DNA of 64,000 bases from JAEVLT01 sp044598425 (GCA_044598425.1 CP172536.1:930001-994000), one strand, 5' to 3'; shown: positions 35,365-44,063, counted from the stretch's first letter. The notes: generated by a model not told the origin, from the letters alone. Program-made: numbers and translations.

Positions 35365-37212
35365 ATGTGCGGAATATCAGGCTGGATTGATTTCGGGCGA
35401 GATTTACGGAACGAAAAGGATATTATTGAAGGCATGGCAAACAGTTTGGAAAAGAGAGGGCCTGATGAGACGAATGTTTGGGCGAGTGTACACGCTGGCT
35501 TTGGCCATAAGCGGCTTATTGTAGTGGATCCGGAGGGCGGAAAACAGCCGATGACCAGACAGGCAAATGGGAGCGAGTACACGATTTGTTACAACGGTGA
35601 ACTATATAATACCGAAGATATTCGTAAAATCCTCCTTACTAAAGGATATTCTTTCAAAGGACATTCTGATACAGAAGTTCTGTTATTCGCCTATATAGAA
35701 TGGGCGGAGGAGTGCGTAAACTTTCTGAATGGAATTTATGCGTTTGCTGTATGGGATCAGAGGAAAGAACAACTTTTCATCGGCCGTGACCGTCTTGGCG
35801 TGAAGCCATTGTTTTTTACAGAACATAAGGCTGGATTGATTTTTGCGTCAGAAATAAAAGGAATTCTTGCGCATCCGGATATAAACGCTGTGCTTGATCG
35901 TGAAGGGATGGCGGAAGTGTTCGGCCTCGGACCTTCAAGATCACCGGGTTCCGGGATCTTCAAGGGCTTAAAAGAACTTCGGCCAGGGCATGCGCTCACT
36001 TTTTCGAAAAACGGTTTGAAAATATGGCGCTACTGGAATGTAAAAAGTGAGGAACACAAAGACGGTGCAGAAGAAACAGCTATGAAAGTGCGCGAACTTG
36101 TGACCGATGCGGTAACGCGTCAACTTGTGTCGGATGTTCCATTATGTACCTTCTTATCTGGAGGCCTGGATTCAAGTATTATCACGGCAATTGCAGCTCA
36201 AGGTTTTGCAGCGCAAGGAAAAGGGCTGCTTCATACTTACTCTATTGACTATGAAGGAAATGACGTTCATTTTAAAGCGAATGAGTTTCAGCCAAACGCT
36301 GACGAAGTTTATATCCAAATGGTGTCTAATGCTTATCAAACAGAGCATCATCAAAAAATCATTACCCAGGAGCAATTGGCGCACGATTTAATTGAGGCTG
36401 TTTATGTGAGAGATGTTCCAGGAATGGCGGATGTGGATTCATCCCTTCTCTGGTTTTGCAAAGAAATCAAAAAGGATTTTGTTGTCAGTCTTTCTGGAGA
36501 ATGTGCCGACGAAATTTTTGGCGGCTATCCGTGGTTTCACCGCAAAGCCGATCTGGAACGCGAAGGTTTCCCATGGATGCGTTCCGTTGTCGAGAGGCAG
36601 AATTTATTGGCTCCGCATTGGCGCAATAAACTGCGGCTCAATGACTATGTGATGGAGAAATATCAAGAAACGATTGCAGAAACACCGCTTCTTGAAGGGG
36701 AAAGTCCTGAGGAAGCTCAGCGCAGGCAATTGTTCTATCTGAATATGATTTGGTTTATGACAACGCTCCTTGATCGCAAAGATCGGATGAGTATGGGGGC
36801 AAGCCTAGAGGTGCGCGTTCCATTTGCCGATCATAGAGTCGTGGAGTATGTCTGGAATATCCCTTGGGATGTGAAAATGTATGGTAATCGTGAAAAAGGA
36901 ATTTTACGAAAAGCTTTTGAAGGTGTTTTGCCGGAAGATGTGTTGTACCGAAAGAAAAGTCCTTATCCGAAAACGCATCATCCCGAATATACGAGGGTGG
37001 TCCAATCGTTAATGGAAGCTATTTTAAAAGATAAATCGTCGGCACTGCATGAATTTTTCGATCATAGCTATTTACAAAGCATTGTCGAAACAGGAGGCGC
37101 AGCTTTTAAAGAACCATGGTTCGGCCAGTTAATGACAGGGCCTCAGCTTCTTGCCCATTTGGCGCAAATTCATTTTTGGTTTAAAAAATACAATATTAAT
37201 ATTGCTGACTAA
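35365..37212 (+). CDS. asnO: Glutamine-dependent asparagine synthetase AsnO
   Basis: 615-residue enzyme making asparagine from aspartate, glutamine and ATP. Cys2 follows the initiator Met (MCGISGWID), giving the glutaminase nucleophile and fixing the start at 35365 behind GAGGAGG. The synthetase domain has the pyrophosphatase loop LSGGLDSSII (about residue 268) and SLSGECADEIFGGYPWF. Length matches B. subtilis AsnO (614), the sporulation-linked isozyme. A terminator follows. Confidence 0.95.
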   Translation: MCGISGWIDFGRDLRNEKDIIEGMANSLEKRGPDETNVWASVHAGFGHKRLIVVDPEGGKQPMTRQANGSEYTICYNGELYNTEDIRKILLTKGYSFKGHSDTEVLLFAYIEWAEECVNFLNGIYAFAVWDQRKEQLFIGRDRLGVKPLFFTEHKAGLIFASEIKGILAHPDINAVLDREGMAEVFGLGPSRSPGSGIFKGLKELRPGHALTFSKNGLKIWRYWNVKSEEHKDGAEETAMKVRELVTDAVTRQLVSDVPLCTFLSGGLDSSIITAIAAQGFAAQGKGLLHTYSIDYEGNDVHFKANEFQPNADEVYIQMVSNAYQTEHHQKIITQEQLAHDLIEAVYVRDVPGMADVDSSLLWFCKEIKKDFVVSLSGECADEIFGGYPWFHRKADLEREGFPWMRSVVERQNLLAPHWRNKLRLNDYVMEKYQETIAETPLLEGESPEEAQRRQLFYLNMIWFMTTLLDRKDRMSMGASLEVRVPFADHRVVEYVWNIPWDVKMYGNREKGILRKAFEGVLPEDVLYRKKSPYPKTHHPEYTRVVQSLMEAILKDKSSALHEFFDHSYLQSIVETGGAAFKEPWFGQLMTGPQLLAHLAQIHFWFKKYNINIAD

Positions 37213-37216
37213 CATC

Positions 37217-37252
37217 AACTGCTGCTTACTTTGTGGGCAGCTTTTCTTTTTG
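37217..37252 (+). terminator. Terminator after asnO
   Basis: Stem GCTGC / GCAGC with an 11-base loop, then TTTTCTTTTT. Confidence 0.7.
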
Positions 37253-37378
37253 TAACATATTACGATAATTAGCCTTTTGTTTGTGGTATTCGTTCATAAG
37301 AGAATAAGGATCATGGGTGATTGCCGGTGGAAAAAATCGATCGTGCGTTTCAACATCCCTGACTTTATTGCAGGATTC

Positions 37379-37474
37379 CAATAAGAGAGGTTCATAGAGG
37401 CCATCGAGCAGGAAAAACAGTTGCTAACAGTCAATAAGAGAGGTTCATAGAGACCATGGAGCAGGAAAAACAGT
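37379..37474 (+). repeat. Two direct 43-bp repeats
   Basis: Copies at 37379-37421 and 37432-37474 begin CAATAAGAGAGGTTCATAGA and end GAGCAGGAAAAACAGT. They differ at two positions and are separated by 10 bases. No gene was recognised in the surrounding 37253-37749 stretch. Confidence 0.85.
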
Positions 37475-37531
37475 ACTTTTCGACCAAAAACACATTGAGC
37501 GTATCAACTCTTGGTTTTGCCTTCACTATTG

Positions 37532-37626
37532 AGTAAACGCTTTTATTTTACATATCCTATTACTTGGACAAAAGTATTCCTTCGATTAAAATGAATGTAT
37601 GAAAAGGGATTCAATCCCTTTTTTTC
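37532..37626 (+). promoter_or_regulatory. cre-like site, sigma-A promoter and immediate hairpin
   Basis: AGTAAACGCTTTTA (37532-37545) matches the CcpA cre consensus with two mismatches. TTGGAC (37564-37569), 17 bp, TAAAAT (37587-37592) form a promoter. Its predicted start lies just before a 9-bp hairpin AAAAGGGAT / ATCCCTTTT with T7 (37602-37626). The hairpin may end an upstream transcript or attenuate this one. Confidence 0.5.
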
Positions 37627-37627
37627 G

Positions 37628-37736
37628 CTAATAAGAAAGTATAAACTTTTTCAAATTTACACTTTCCTATCGCTTATTAGTGCAACTATGGCTCTGCCTT
37701 CGCCTTAGGGCTCGGCAGTCGCCGAGTTTTCTTTAG
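37628..37736 (+). repeat. Copy 2 of a two-copy structured intergenic element
   Basis: A long imperfect hairpin (CTAATAAG...CTTATTAG, with inner GAAAGT/ACTTTC) precedes the core also seen at 33868-33922: GCAACT, CTCTGCCTTCG, CTCGGC-AGTC-GCCGAG, TTTTCTTTA. It ends at the ribosome site of the downstream GH13 gene. Confidence 0.65.
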
Positions 37737-37749
37737 AGGAGGATGGGCA

Positions 37750-39273
37750 GTGGGGAGAAAATTTTTGGCCGTTTTTTTTATTTTAACTTTACAATTATCG
37801 TCAACCCCGGTAAAGGCGGCAGAGAGAGTGAAAGCAACGAACTGGGAAGATCAGTCGATTTACTATTTAATGATTGACCGCTTTAATGATGGAGATCCGA
37901 AAAATAATCAGGAAGTCGACAGCATAGATTCGCTCGCCTATCATGGCGGAGATTTTCAGGGGATCATTGATAAGCTCGATTTCCTTAAAGATATGGGATT
38001 TACGGCGATTTCTTTGTCCTCTATTTTTAAAAACACCGATCGCGGCTACCATGGCAACTGGATTGTGGATTATTACAAAATAAACGAGCATTTTGGGACA
38101 ATGACGACCTTCCAAAAGCTCGTAAAGGAAGCCCATAGCCGCAATCTAAAGGTCATTATTGATTTCAATGCAAATAATGTCGCTCGGGAACACCCATGGG
38201 TTGCGGATCCGAATAAACAAAATTGGTTTCACCCTGAGCAATCAAATCCGGTTCAGCCTGAAAACAGCTGGGTATCTGGCATGCCCGATCTGAACCAGGA
38301 CAATCCCGAAGTTAAATCGTATTTAATGGACGCGGCCAAATGGTGGATCAAGAAAACCGACATCGACGGCTATCGTTTAAATGAAGCGAACGATGTTCCA
38401 ATTTCATTTTGGCGAGATTTCGCAAAAGCTGTCAAAAGCGAGAAGAGTTCGATTTTTTTACTTGGTGATGTATCAGCACAACAACTCGAAGATTTAAAAA
38501 AACACCAGAATGCCGGATTCGATGGTTTTGTGAATAATCCTGCAAGTACGGAATTACGAAAGGATTTTGCAGCACCGGATCAAGCGCTCGCAAAACTCTT
38601 TGCCGATTGGGAAAAGCTGAGGAAGAACGTAAAAAATCCCTATTTAATGGGGAATTATTTTGATGACCCGTCAACGGTTAGGTTTACAAGCGATATGGTA
38701 GCAGCAAAGCAGTTTCCTGGGGCGCGCTGGAAGATAGCATTAACGTATTTGTTTACTGCTCCGGGAATTCCGATCGTCTACTACGGCAGTGAAATTGCCT
38801 TAAATGGCGGTAAAGTCCCTGATAACCAGCGGCAGATGAATTTTCGGGCAGAAACAGAACTGATCGATTACATAACGAAGCTTGGGAAACTGCGAAATCA
38901 ATATCGTTCGCTCTCTCGCGGGGCAATGAAGCTGCTGTATGAAAAGAATGGGATGGTGATCTATAAGCGTGTCTATAATGGCGAGACGGCTGTCATTGCG
39001 ATCAATAATACAAGTCAATCGCAAACAGCAGCTGTATCAAGCAGCCTGCTGGCGGATGGAAAAGAATTGCGCGGACTGCTTGACGGCGATTTAATCCAAA
39101 GCAAGAATCAACAGTACTCGTTTATCCTCGACCGGGACAAGGCTGAGATTTATGTGCTTGCTGATAAGTCGGGAATCAATATTCCGCTGATTGCCGCAAT
39201 CGCGCTTGTCTATATCGCGTTTACGATTTTTATTATAATAATCATTCGCAAAAGAAAAAACAAAATAAATTAG
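37750..39273 (+). CDS. Membrane-anchored GH13 alpha-amylase homologue lacking catalytic residues
   Basis: 507 residues: signal peptide (1-23), GH13 (alpha/beta)8 barrel, and a C-terminal membrane helix (about 478-499) with a basic tail. The fold motifs are clear, but the active site is lost. Region II reads DGYRLNEAND, with Asn211 for the nucleophile Asp and Asp215 for His. Region III has Asp240 for the acid Glu. Region IV reads YFDDPSTVRF, with Pro307-Ser308 for the His-Asp pair. Region I has Asn143 for His. GTG 37750 follows GAGGAGG. It probably binds rather than hydrolyses glucan; this is inference. Confidence 0.85.
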   Translation: MGRKFLAVFFILTLQLSSTPVKAAERVKATNWEDQSIYYLMIDRFNDGDPKNNQEVDSIDSLAYHGGDFQGIIDKLDFLKDMGFTAISLSSIFKNTDRGYHGNWIVDYYKINEHFGTMTTFQKLVKEAHSRNLKVIIDFNANNVAREHPWVADPNKQNWFHPEQSNPVQPENSWVSGMPDLNQDNPEVKSYLMDAAKWWIKKTDIDGYRLNEANDVPISFWRDFAKAVKSEKSSIFLLGDVSAQQLEDLKKHQNAGFDGFVNNPASTELRKDFAAPDQALAKLFADWEKLRKNVKNPYLMGNYFDDPSTVRFTSDMVAAKQFPGARWKIALTYLFTAPGIPIVYYGSEIALNGGKVPDNQRQMNFRAETELIDYITKLGKLRNQYRSLSRGAMKLLYEKNGMVIYKRVYNGETAVIAINNTSQSQTAAVSSSLLADGKELRGLLDGDLIQSKNQQYSFILDRDKAEIYVLADKSGINIPLIAAIALVYIAFTIFIIIIIRKRKNKIN

Positions 39274-39280
39274 CTGCAAG

Positions 39281-39317
39281 AACAAGCTGACAGGTATACA
39301 TCTGTCAGCTTGTTTTT
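39281..39317. terminator. Bidirectional terminator, GH13 gene / moeB-like gene
   Basis: Stem AACAAGCTGACAG / CTGTCAGCTTGTT then TTT. Confidence 0.9.
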
Positions 39318-40353
39318 AACTGCCCATATATTTTGCATAAAACGACTTTGCTTTTGCCAAATCATTCGTACCATGGATCAGCGCCCGTCCGTCTATAAAA
39401 ACGACCATGCTCATTTCGCTTTTTGGGGAAAACTGCAGCAAGAATTCATTGCTTGAAACCTTTCCGCTTTCTTTTAAGCGGAAAGCCAGCTTTGCCAGAT
39501 CAATCCCATTTTTTTGCCGAGGATTTATTTGCACTGTGTTTCGGCCGCAAAGAGAGGTGTAGGCGATTTGCATGCTGGATGACCGATCAAGAAAGTCGTA
39601 TTGATGCTGTACGCATGTGGGGCAATTCGGGTTTTTTCCATGTGAGATATCCATCTGTAGAAAAGAACTGTCCCAAAGATCAAGCTGCTCAAGATTTGGA
39701 TTGGTTTTTGCATCGACTAATAGTTTAATTACTTCCATTGCTTCAAAAGAGCCAATGATATCTGTAACAGGAGAAAGCACACCAACTGTGTCGCATGTTT
39801 CGCCCATTCCGGCGGCGGGAACATGAGGAAACAGGCAGCGATAGCATGGAGTTTCACCGGGTTTAATAACTGCAAATATCCCTCGGGAACTAACCGCACC
39901 TCCGTATACCCACGGAATTCCATGTTTAACAGCTACATCATTGATTAAGTATCGAGTAGCAAAATTATCTGTTCCATCGACAATGACATCGACATCTTTT
40001 AATAATTCTTCCGCGTTATCAAGGTTGAGATCCGCAATCACAGCTTCAACCGTTACGGTCGAGTTAATCAGCGCCAGCTTTTGTTTTGCGGCAATTGCTT
40101 TCGGCAGATTGAGTTTCGCATCTTCTTCTTCAAAAAGTATTTGCCGCTGCAGGTTGGATAATTCTACGACATCGCGGTCAATCAGCCTAACAAAACCAAC
40201 ACCGGATCGGACAAGATGATTGGCGATCACGGTGCCGAGCGCCCCCGCACCAACCACCGCAGTTCGGCTAGCTTTCAATCTTTTTTGCCCACCTATCCCA
40301 ATCGGTTTAAACAGAATTTGTCTTGAATAGCGTTCAAACTCCTCCATAAGCAT
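39316..40353 (-). CDS. moeB: MoeB/ThiF-family sulfur-carrier adenylyltransferase
   Basis: 345-residue E1-like enzyme that adenylates the C-terminal Gly-Gly of ubiquitin-like sulfur carriers (MoaD, ThiS). Nucleotide site VVGAGALGTVIANHLVRSG, RxxxQR motif LSNLQRQILF, DGTDNFATRYLIND and two zinc CxxC pairs (CYRC, CPTC) are present. A C-terminal LCGRNTVQI domain is as in B. subtilis MoeB. ATG 40353 follows AGAGGAA. Divergent from aor; probably serves the MoaD encoded 2.5 kb away. Confidence 0.88.
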   Translation of the reverse strand: MLMEEFERYSRQILFKPIGIGGQKRLKASRTAVVGAGALGTVIANHLVRSGVGFVRLIDRDVVELSNLQRQILFEEEDAKLNLPKAIAAKQKLALINSTVTVEAVIADLNLDNAEELLKDVDVIVDGTDNFATRYLINDVAVKHGIPWVYGGAVSSRGIFAVIKPGETPCYRCLFPHVPAAGMGETCDTVGVLSPVTDIIGSFEAMEVIKLLVDAKTNPNLEQLDLWDSSFLQMDISHGKNPNCPTCVQHQYDFLDRSSSMQIAYTSLCGRNTVQINPRQKNGIDLAKLAFRLKESGKVSSNEFLLQFSPKSEMSMVVFIDGRALIHGTNDLAKAKSFYAKYMGS

Positions 40354-40511
40354 CCCTCATTTCCTCTCCCTCATTATAAAATAAATAGCAAAAAAATAAT
40401 CGCGGAAAATTTAAATAATGTCGAAAATTTAGAGGAATTTCTTAGCCGAATAGCTAATTTAATAATAGTATAGATTTTTATCTTCTAATTAAAGAATAGG
40501 AGGGAAAGACT

Positions 40512-42350
40512 TTGAATATTGGCGGTTTCAATAACAAGGAAGTAGTAGTGGATTTAACGGATGGCAGGATTGATTACAGAACGATCAACGAAGAGGATGC
40601 AAAAAAATATATTGGCGGTCGAGGTCTTGGTGTAAAGTACGTTCTTGACAATGGACCTCAAGTAGAACCGCTTTCAGAAGAAAACGTATTGTGCATTATG
40701 ACAGGGCCTGTTTCAGGTTCACGTTCTTCGATGAGTGGAAGGCTTTGCGTAGTAACGAAATCTCCGTTAACCGGAACGGTAACGGACTCTCACATTGGCG
40801 GTTGGACTGCAGCGCGCTTGAAATGGGCGGGAATTGATAATTTGGTGTTTAAGGGAAAAAGCGACATGCCGGTTTATCTATATATTGAAGGCGGTAAGGC
40901 GGAGCTTCGTGACGCTTCAGCGTTATGGGGCAAAAGCACAAGAGAAACAATTAGAGCATTGAAGGATGAACTTGGTGAAGAGGATTTAAGCGTCATGACC
41001 ATTGGTCAAGCAGGCGAAAACTTGGTTCGTTTTGCCTCATTTATTAATGAACATGATCGAGCCGCAGGGCGCGGGGGAACGGCAGCTGTTGCTGGCTACA
41101 AAAAGTTAAAGGCCATTGTTATTAAAGCTGCGCAGAAAGGAAACATGCCAGAGCCGAAACTGAAAGAAGAGTATAAACAAGCCAACAAAAAAGCGGTCAA
41201 GGCGATCTTGGAAGGAGGATTAACAGCCCCGAATAAGGGCGGATTGTCCGTTTATGGCACAAATGTTTTAACAAATCTGATTAATGAAGTAGGGGCGCTG
41301 CCAACGAAAAACTCCCAATTTACGCACTGGGATGAAGCAGAAAAACATAGCGGGGAATATTACAATAAACATTTGCTGGTTGCCAATAATACGTGCCACG
41401 CCTGCCCGGTCGGCTGTAAAATTGAAGTGGAAGTAAAAGATGGTAAATATAAAACAAGGGTAGAAAGCATTGAATTTGAATCCGCATGGTCGCTTGGTTC
41501 CAATTGTTTATTGAGCGATGCAGAAGCTATCTCCTATTTAATTGACCGCTGCAATGAATACGGTCTTGACACTATCGAACTAGGCCACGCCTTTTCAGTT
41601 ACGATGGAAGCCTATGAAAAAGGAATTATCTCTGAGGAGCTCAAGTGGGGCGATGCTGATGCAATGATTGAATTAACGAGAAAAATCGCTTACCGGGAAG
41701 GTTTTGGAGGGATTCTTGCGGAAGGTCCTGCCCGGGCAACGGCTGAGTGGGGTGCACCATGGCTATCGATGTCTGTTAAAGGCCAATCGATTCCAGCCTA
41801 CGATCCTCGTGGCATTCAAGGCATCGGCCTAGGGTATGCAACGAGCAATCGCGGCGCCTGCCACTTGCGCGGTTATACTGTTGCCAGTGAAATTGCTGGT
41901 ATTCCTGAGCCAACCGATCGTCTTCAGGCGGAAGGCAAAGGAGAATTGCTGAAAGTATTTCAAGATTTGCTGGCATTCTCTGATTCTATGGATCTTTGCA
42001 AATTCTCCTCATTCTCGGAAAACGCCGAACATTATGCTGAGCAATACAGCACAATGACTGGTATTCCGATGACAGCTGAGGATGTTATGAAGGCTGGGGA
42101 GAGAATTTATAATCTAGAACGTTACTACAATAACCTTGCCGGCTTTGACAAACGGGAAGATGACTTCCTCCCCAAGCGCTTCACAGAAGAACCGGCATCA
42201 GGAAACAGTGCCGGAGCCGTCAGCCGAATGGATATCATGCTCCACGAATATTATGACGTCCGCGGCTGGAAAGATGGCATAGTTCCAAATGAAAAACTGC
42301 AAGAGCTTGGAATTATCAATCCGGAAACTCCATCCGGCCAGACAGTTTAA
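40512..42350 (+). CDS. aor: Aldehyde:ferredoxin oxidoreductase family (tungsto/molybdopterin) enzyme
   Basis: 612-residue AOR-family protein. The N-terminal domain has YIGGRGLGVKY and MTGPVSGSRSSMSGRL; the pterin site region has DSHIGGWTAARLKWAG and NEHDRAAGRGG. The 4Fe-4S ligands are CHACPVGC (about residues 296-303) and the late Cys in SMDLCKF. The family oxidises aldehydes to acids, or the reverse, with ferredoxin and usually tungsten. TTG 40512 follows AGGAGGG. It lies divergent from moeB and convergent with moaD; such genes are not part of the B. subtilis gene set. Confidence 0.92.
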   Translation: MNIGGFNNKEVVVDLTDGRIDYRTINEEDAKKYIGGRGLGVKYVLDNGPQVEPLSEENVLCIMTGPVSGSRSSMSGRLCVVTKSPLTGTVTDSHIGGWTAARLKWAGIDNLVFKGKSDMPVYLYIEGGKAELRDASALWGKSTRETIRALKDELGEEDLSVMTIGQAGENLVRFASFINEHDRAAGRGGTAAVAGYKKLKAIVIKAAQKGNMPEPKLKEEYKQANKKAVKAILEGGLTAPNKGGLSVYGTNVLTNLINEVGALPTKNSQFTHWDEAEKHSGEYYNKHLLVANNTCHACPVGCKIEVEVKDGKYKTRVESIEFESAWSLGSNCLLSDAEAISYLIDRCNEYGLDTIELGHAFSVTMEAYEKGIISEELKWGDADAMIELTRKIAYREGFGGILAEGPARATAEWGAPWLSMSVKGQSIPAYDPRGIQGIGLGYATSNRGACHLRGYTVASEIAGIPEPTDRLQAEGKGELLKVFQDLLAFSDSMDLCKFSSFSENAEHYAEQYSTMTGIPMTAEDVMKAGERIYNLERYYNNLAGFDKREDDFLPKRFTEEPASGNSAGAVSRMDIMLHEYYDVRGWKDGIVPNEKLQELGIINPETPSGQTV

Positions 42351-42360
42351 TGGTAAAATA

Positions 42361-42398
42361 AACAAAGGCTTCTGCATTGAGTGCAGAAGCCTTTGTTT
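42361..42398. terminator. Bidirectional terminator after aor
   Basis: Perfect 16-bp stem AACAAAGGCTTCTGCA / TGCAGAAGCCTTTGTT with loop TTGAG. Confidence 0.93.
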
Positions 42399-42417
42399 CA
42401 CGGAATCGAGTGATTCT

Positions 42418-42693
42418 TTATCCTCCAACTCTTGTGGTTTTATAACGAAAGTTCTTAATCAATTCTTGCAGCGTTTCTTCGTTTTCTGCGTCAAAGCGGA
42501 TCTTAACCGCATTGATTTTAAAGTTTGGCGTAAAAGTGATCAATTCCTCGCTTAAAATTTCAGCACTCCAACCGCTGCTTTCATAGCAATGGGGAAGTGA
42601 ATTGGCCGCCGTTTTCTCAGCTCCTAACTCTTCAAAATACATGCCGAGATGATGTAACGGAATCCCGCGAAATTCCAGTACCTTGCTTGTCAT
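42418..42693 (-). CDS. Unrecognised 91-residue protein ending in Gly-Gly, coupled to moaD
   Basis: 91 residues, MTSKVLEFRGIPLHHLGMYF at the N terminus and KTTRVGG at the C terminus. No domain was recognised. It starts one base after the moaD stop, behind AGGTGG, so it is almost certainly co-translated with moaD. The C-terminal Gly-Gly recalls ubiquitin-like sulfur carriers activated by MoeB, encoded nearby. A role in the AOR cofactor pathway is inferred from context only. Confidence 0.75.
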   Translation of the reverse strand: MTSKVLEFRGIPLHHLGMYFEELGAEKTAANSLPHCYESSGWSAEILSEELITFTPNFKINAVKIRFDAENEETLQELIKNFRYKTTRVGG

Positions 42694-42694
42694 A

Positions 42695-42967
42695 TCAGCC
42701 ACCTGCAACCGGTGGGAACAGCGCGATTTGATCTGTTTTCTCCACTCTTGTTTCCAATTCTTGGTCATGAACAATATTTCTGCCGTTTATATAGACATGA
42801 ACAAACGGTTTTAACGTTTTCTCAGGAGTAAAAATTTCCGGTTGCAAATCAGGAAATTCTTCAATCATTTTATCGAGTACGTCAAGAACCCTGTTGCCAT
42901 TCGGCTCAACGTTAACGGTTACTCCGCCGCAAATATCGCGCAGATTTGCAAATACCTTTACAATCAT
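42695..42967 (-). CDS. moaD: MoaD-family ubiquitin-like sulfur carrier
   Basis: 90-residue beta-grasp protein: MIVKVFANLRDICGG at the start, VHVYINGRNI in the middle and FPPVAGG at the end. The terminal Gly-Gly accepts AMP and then sulfur for dithiolene formation in molybdopterin. ATG 42967 follows AGGGGTGGAG. No moaE (the usual partner) is in the window. Transcribed towards aor with the 91-residue gene. Confidence 0.88.
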   Translation of the reverse strand: MIVKVFANLRDICGGVTVNVEPNGNRVLDVLDKMIEEFPDLQPEIFTPEKTLKPFVHVYINGRNIVHDQELETRVEKTDQIALFPPVAGG

Positions 42968-43061
42968 TCGCTCCACCCCTTTCATCTACTTCAATATTAA
43001 AACGTAATGAGGTGGTTGTCACTTCTTGTTTTTTGAAAAATTAGTTTTCGAATTAGAACAT

Positions 43062-43094
43062 AAAAAAACTGCCTCTCAAAAGAAGCGCAGTTTT
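43062..43094 (-). terminator. Terminator after the SDR gene
   Basis: Stem AAAACTGC / GCAGTTTT followed by TTT on the minus strand. Confidence 0.75.
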
Positions 43095-43100
43095 GTCCAT

Positions 43101-43973
43101 TTATCCATTTACAACAGAGCCTCCGTTCACATGAATTATTTGCCCACTTATGTATGCGGAATCAACGGAGGCAAGAAAAACATAGCTTGGTGCCAGTTCA
43201 TAAGGCTGGCCGGCCCGGCCCATCGGCGTGTTGCTGCCAAAGGATGCGACTTGATCAGCCGGAAATGTGGACGGAATAAGCGGCGTCCAAATCGGTCCCG
43301 GCGCAACCCCGTTGACACGTATCCCCTGAGAGGCCAGCGACTTTGAAAGAGAACGAGTAAACGATACAACCGCTCCCTTTGTAGAAGAATAGTCGAGCAG
43401 CTGCTCATTTCCTTCATACGCCGTAATCGAAGCGGTATTAATGATTGAAGCCCCGCTTTTTAAGTGCGGCAGCACCATTTTTGTCATATAGAAATAAGAA
43501 AAAATATTCGTGCGGAACGTTTTCTCAAGCTGGGCTGATGTAATATTTAACAGACTTTTCTGCGGATGCTGCTCAGCCGCATTGTTTACAAGGATATCGA
43601 TTTTGCCAAATTCACGAAGGGTTGTTTTGACTACTTCCTTACAGTTGTCTTCACTGCCGACATCTCTAGCAAAAAGCAAACATTTTCGTCCCTCTGCTTC
43701 AATAAGCTGTTTGGTTTCTTCAGCATCACTTGTTTCATTCAAATAGACGATTGCAACGTCTGCCCCTTCTTTCGCAAAATAAATTGCTGCCGCTTTCCCG
43801 ATTCCGCTGTCTCCACCGGTAATAATGGCGGTCTTATTGGCGAGTTTCCCGCTTCCTTTATAATTGGGATCAACTGAAGCTGGCCTTGGGTTCATTTCGC
43901 TTTCTAGGCCGGGCTGCTGGTTCTGATGCTGCGCCGGGAAGGCGTTCTTTTTTTGCTGCTGTTGGTTGCTCAT
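43101..43973 (-). CDS. Short-chain dehydrogenase/reductase (YhxC/YhdF type)
   Basis: 290-residue SDR oxidoreductase with a Gln-rich N-terminal extension (about residues 1-45) typical of the Bacillus general-stress SDR group. Cofactor motif ITGGDSGIGKA, structural LVNNAAEQHPQ and catalytic Ser/Tyr/Lys (NTASITAYEGN, DYSSTKGA) are intact. Probable NAD(P)H-dependent reductase; substrate unknown. ATG 43973 follows GGAGGG. Confidence 0.88.
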   Translation of the reverse strand: MSNQQQQKKNAFPAQHQNQQPGLESEMNPRPASVDPNYKGSGKLANKTAIITGGDSGIGKAAAIYFAKEGADVAIVYLNETSDAEETKQLIEAEGRKCLLFARDVGSEDNCKEVVKTTLREFGKIDILVNNAAEQHPQKSLLNITSAQLEKTFRTNIFSYFYMTKMVLPHLKSGASIINTASITAYEGNEQLLDYSSTKGAVVSFTRSLSKSLASQGIRVNGVAPGPIWTPLIPSTFPADQVASFGSNTPMGRAGQPYELAPSYVFLASVDSAYISGQIIHVNGGSVVNG

Positions 43974-44063
43974 TTGTAATCCCTCCAATTCATCTATTAA
44001 CATAATTCCTTTTTGGACAAGGAAAAAACGTGGGAATAATTGGGATTCCTGTGGTTTTTTTTA

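Noticed and set aside
37379..37474. CRISPR-like pattern (repeat, short spacer, repeat)
   Set aside because: Only two units, a 10-bp spacer, and no cas genes nearby.
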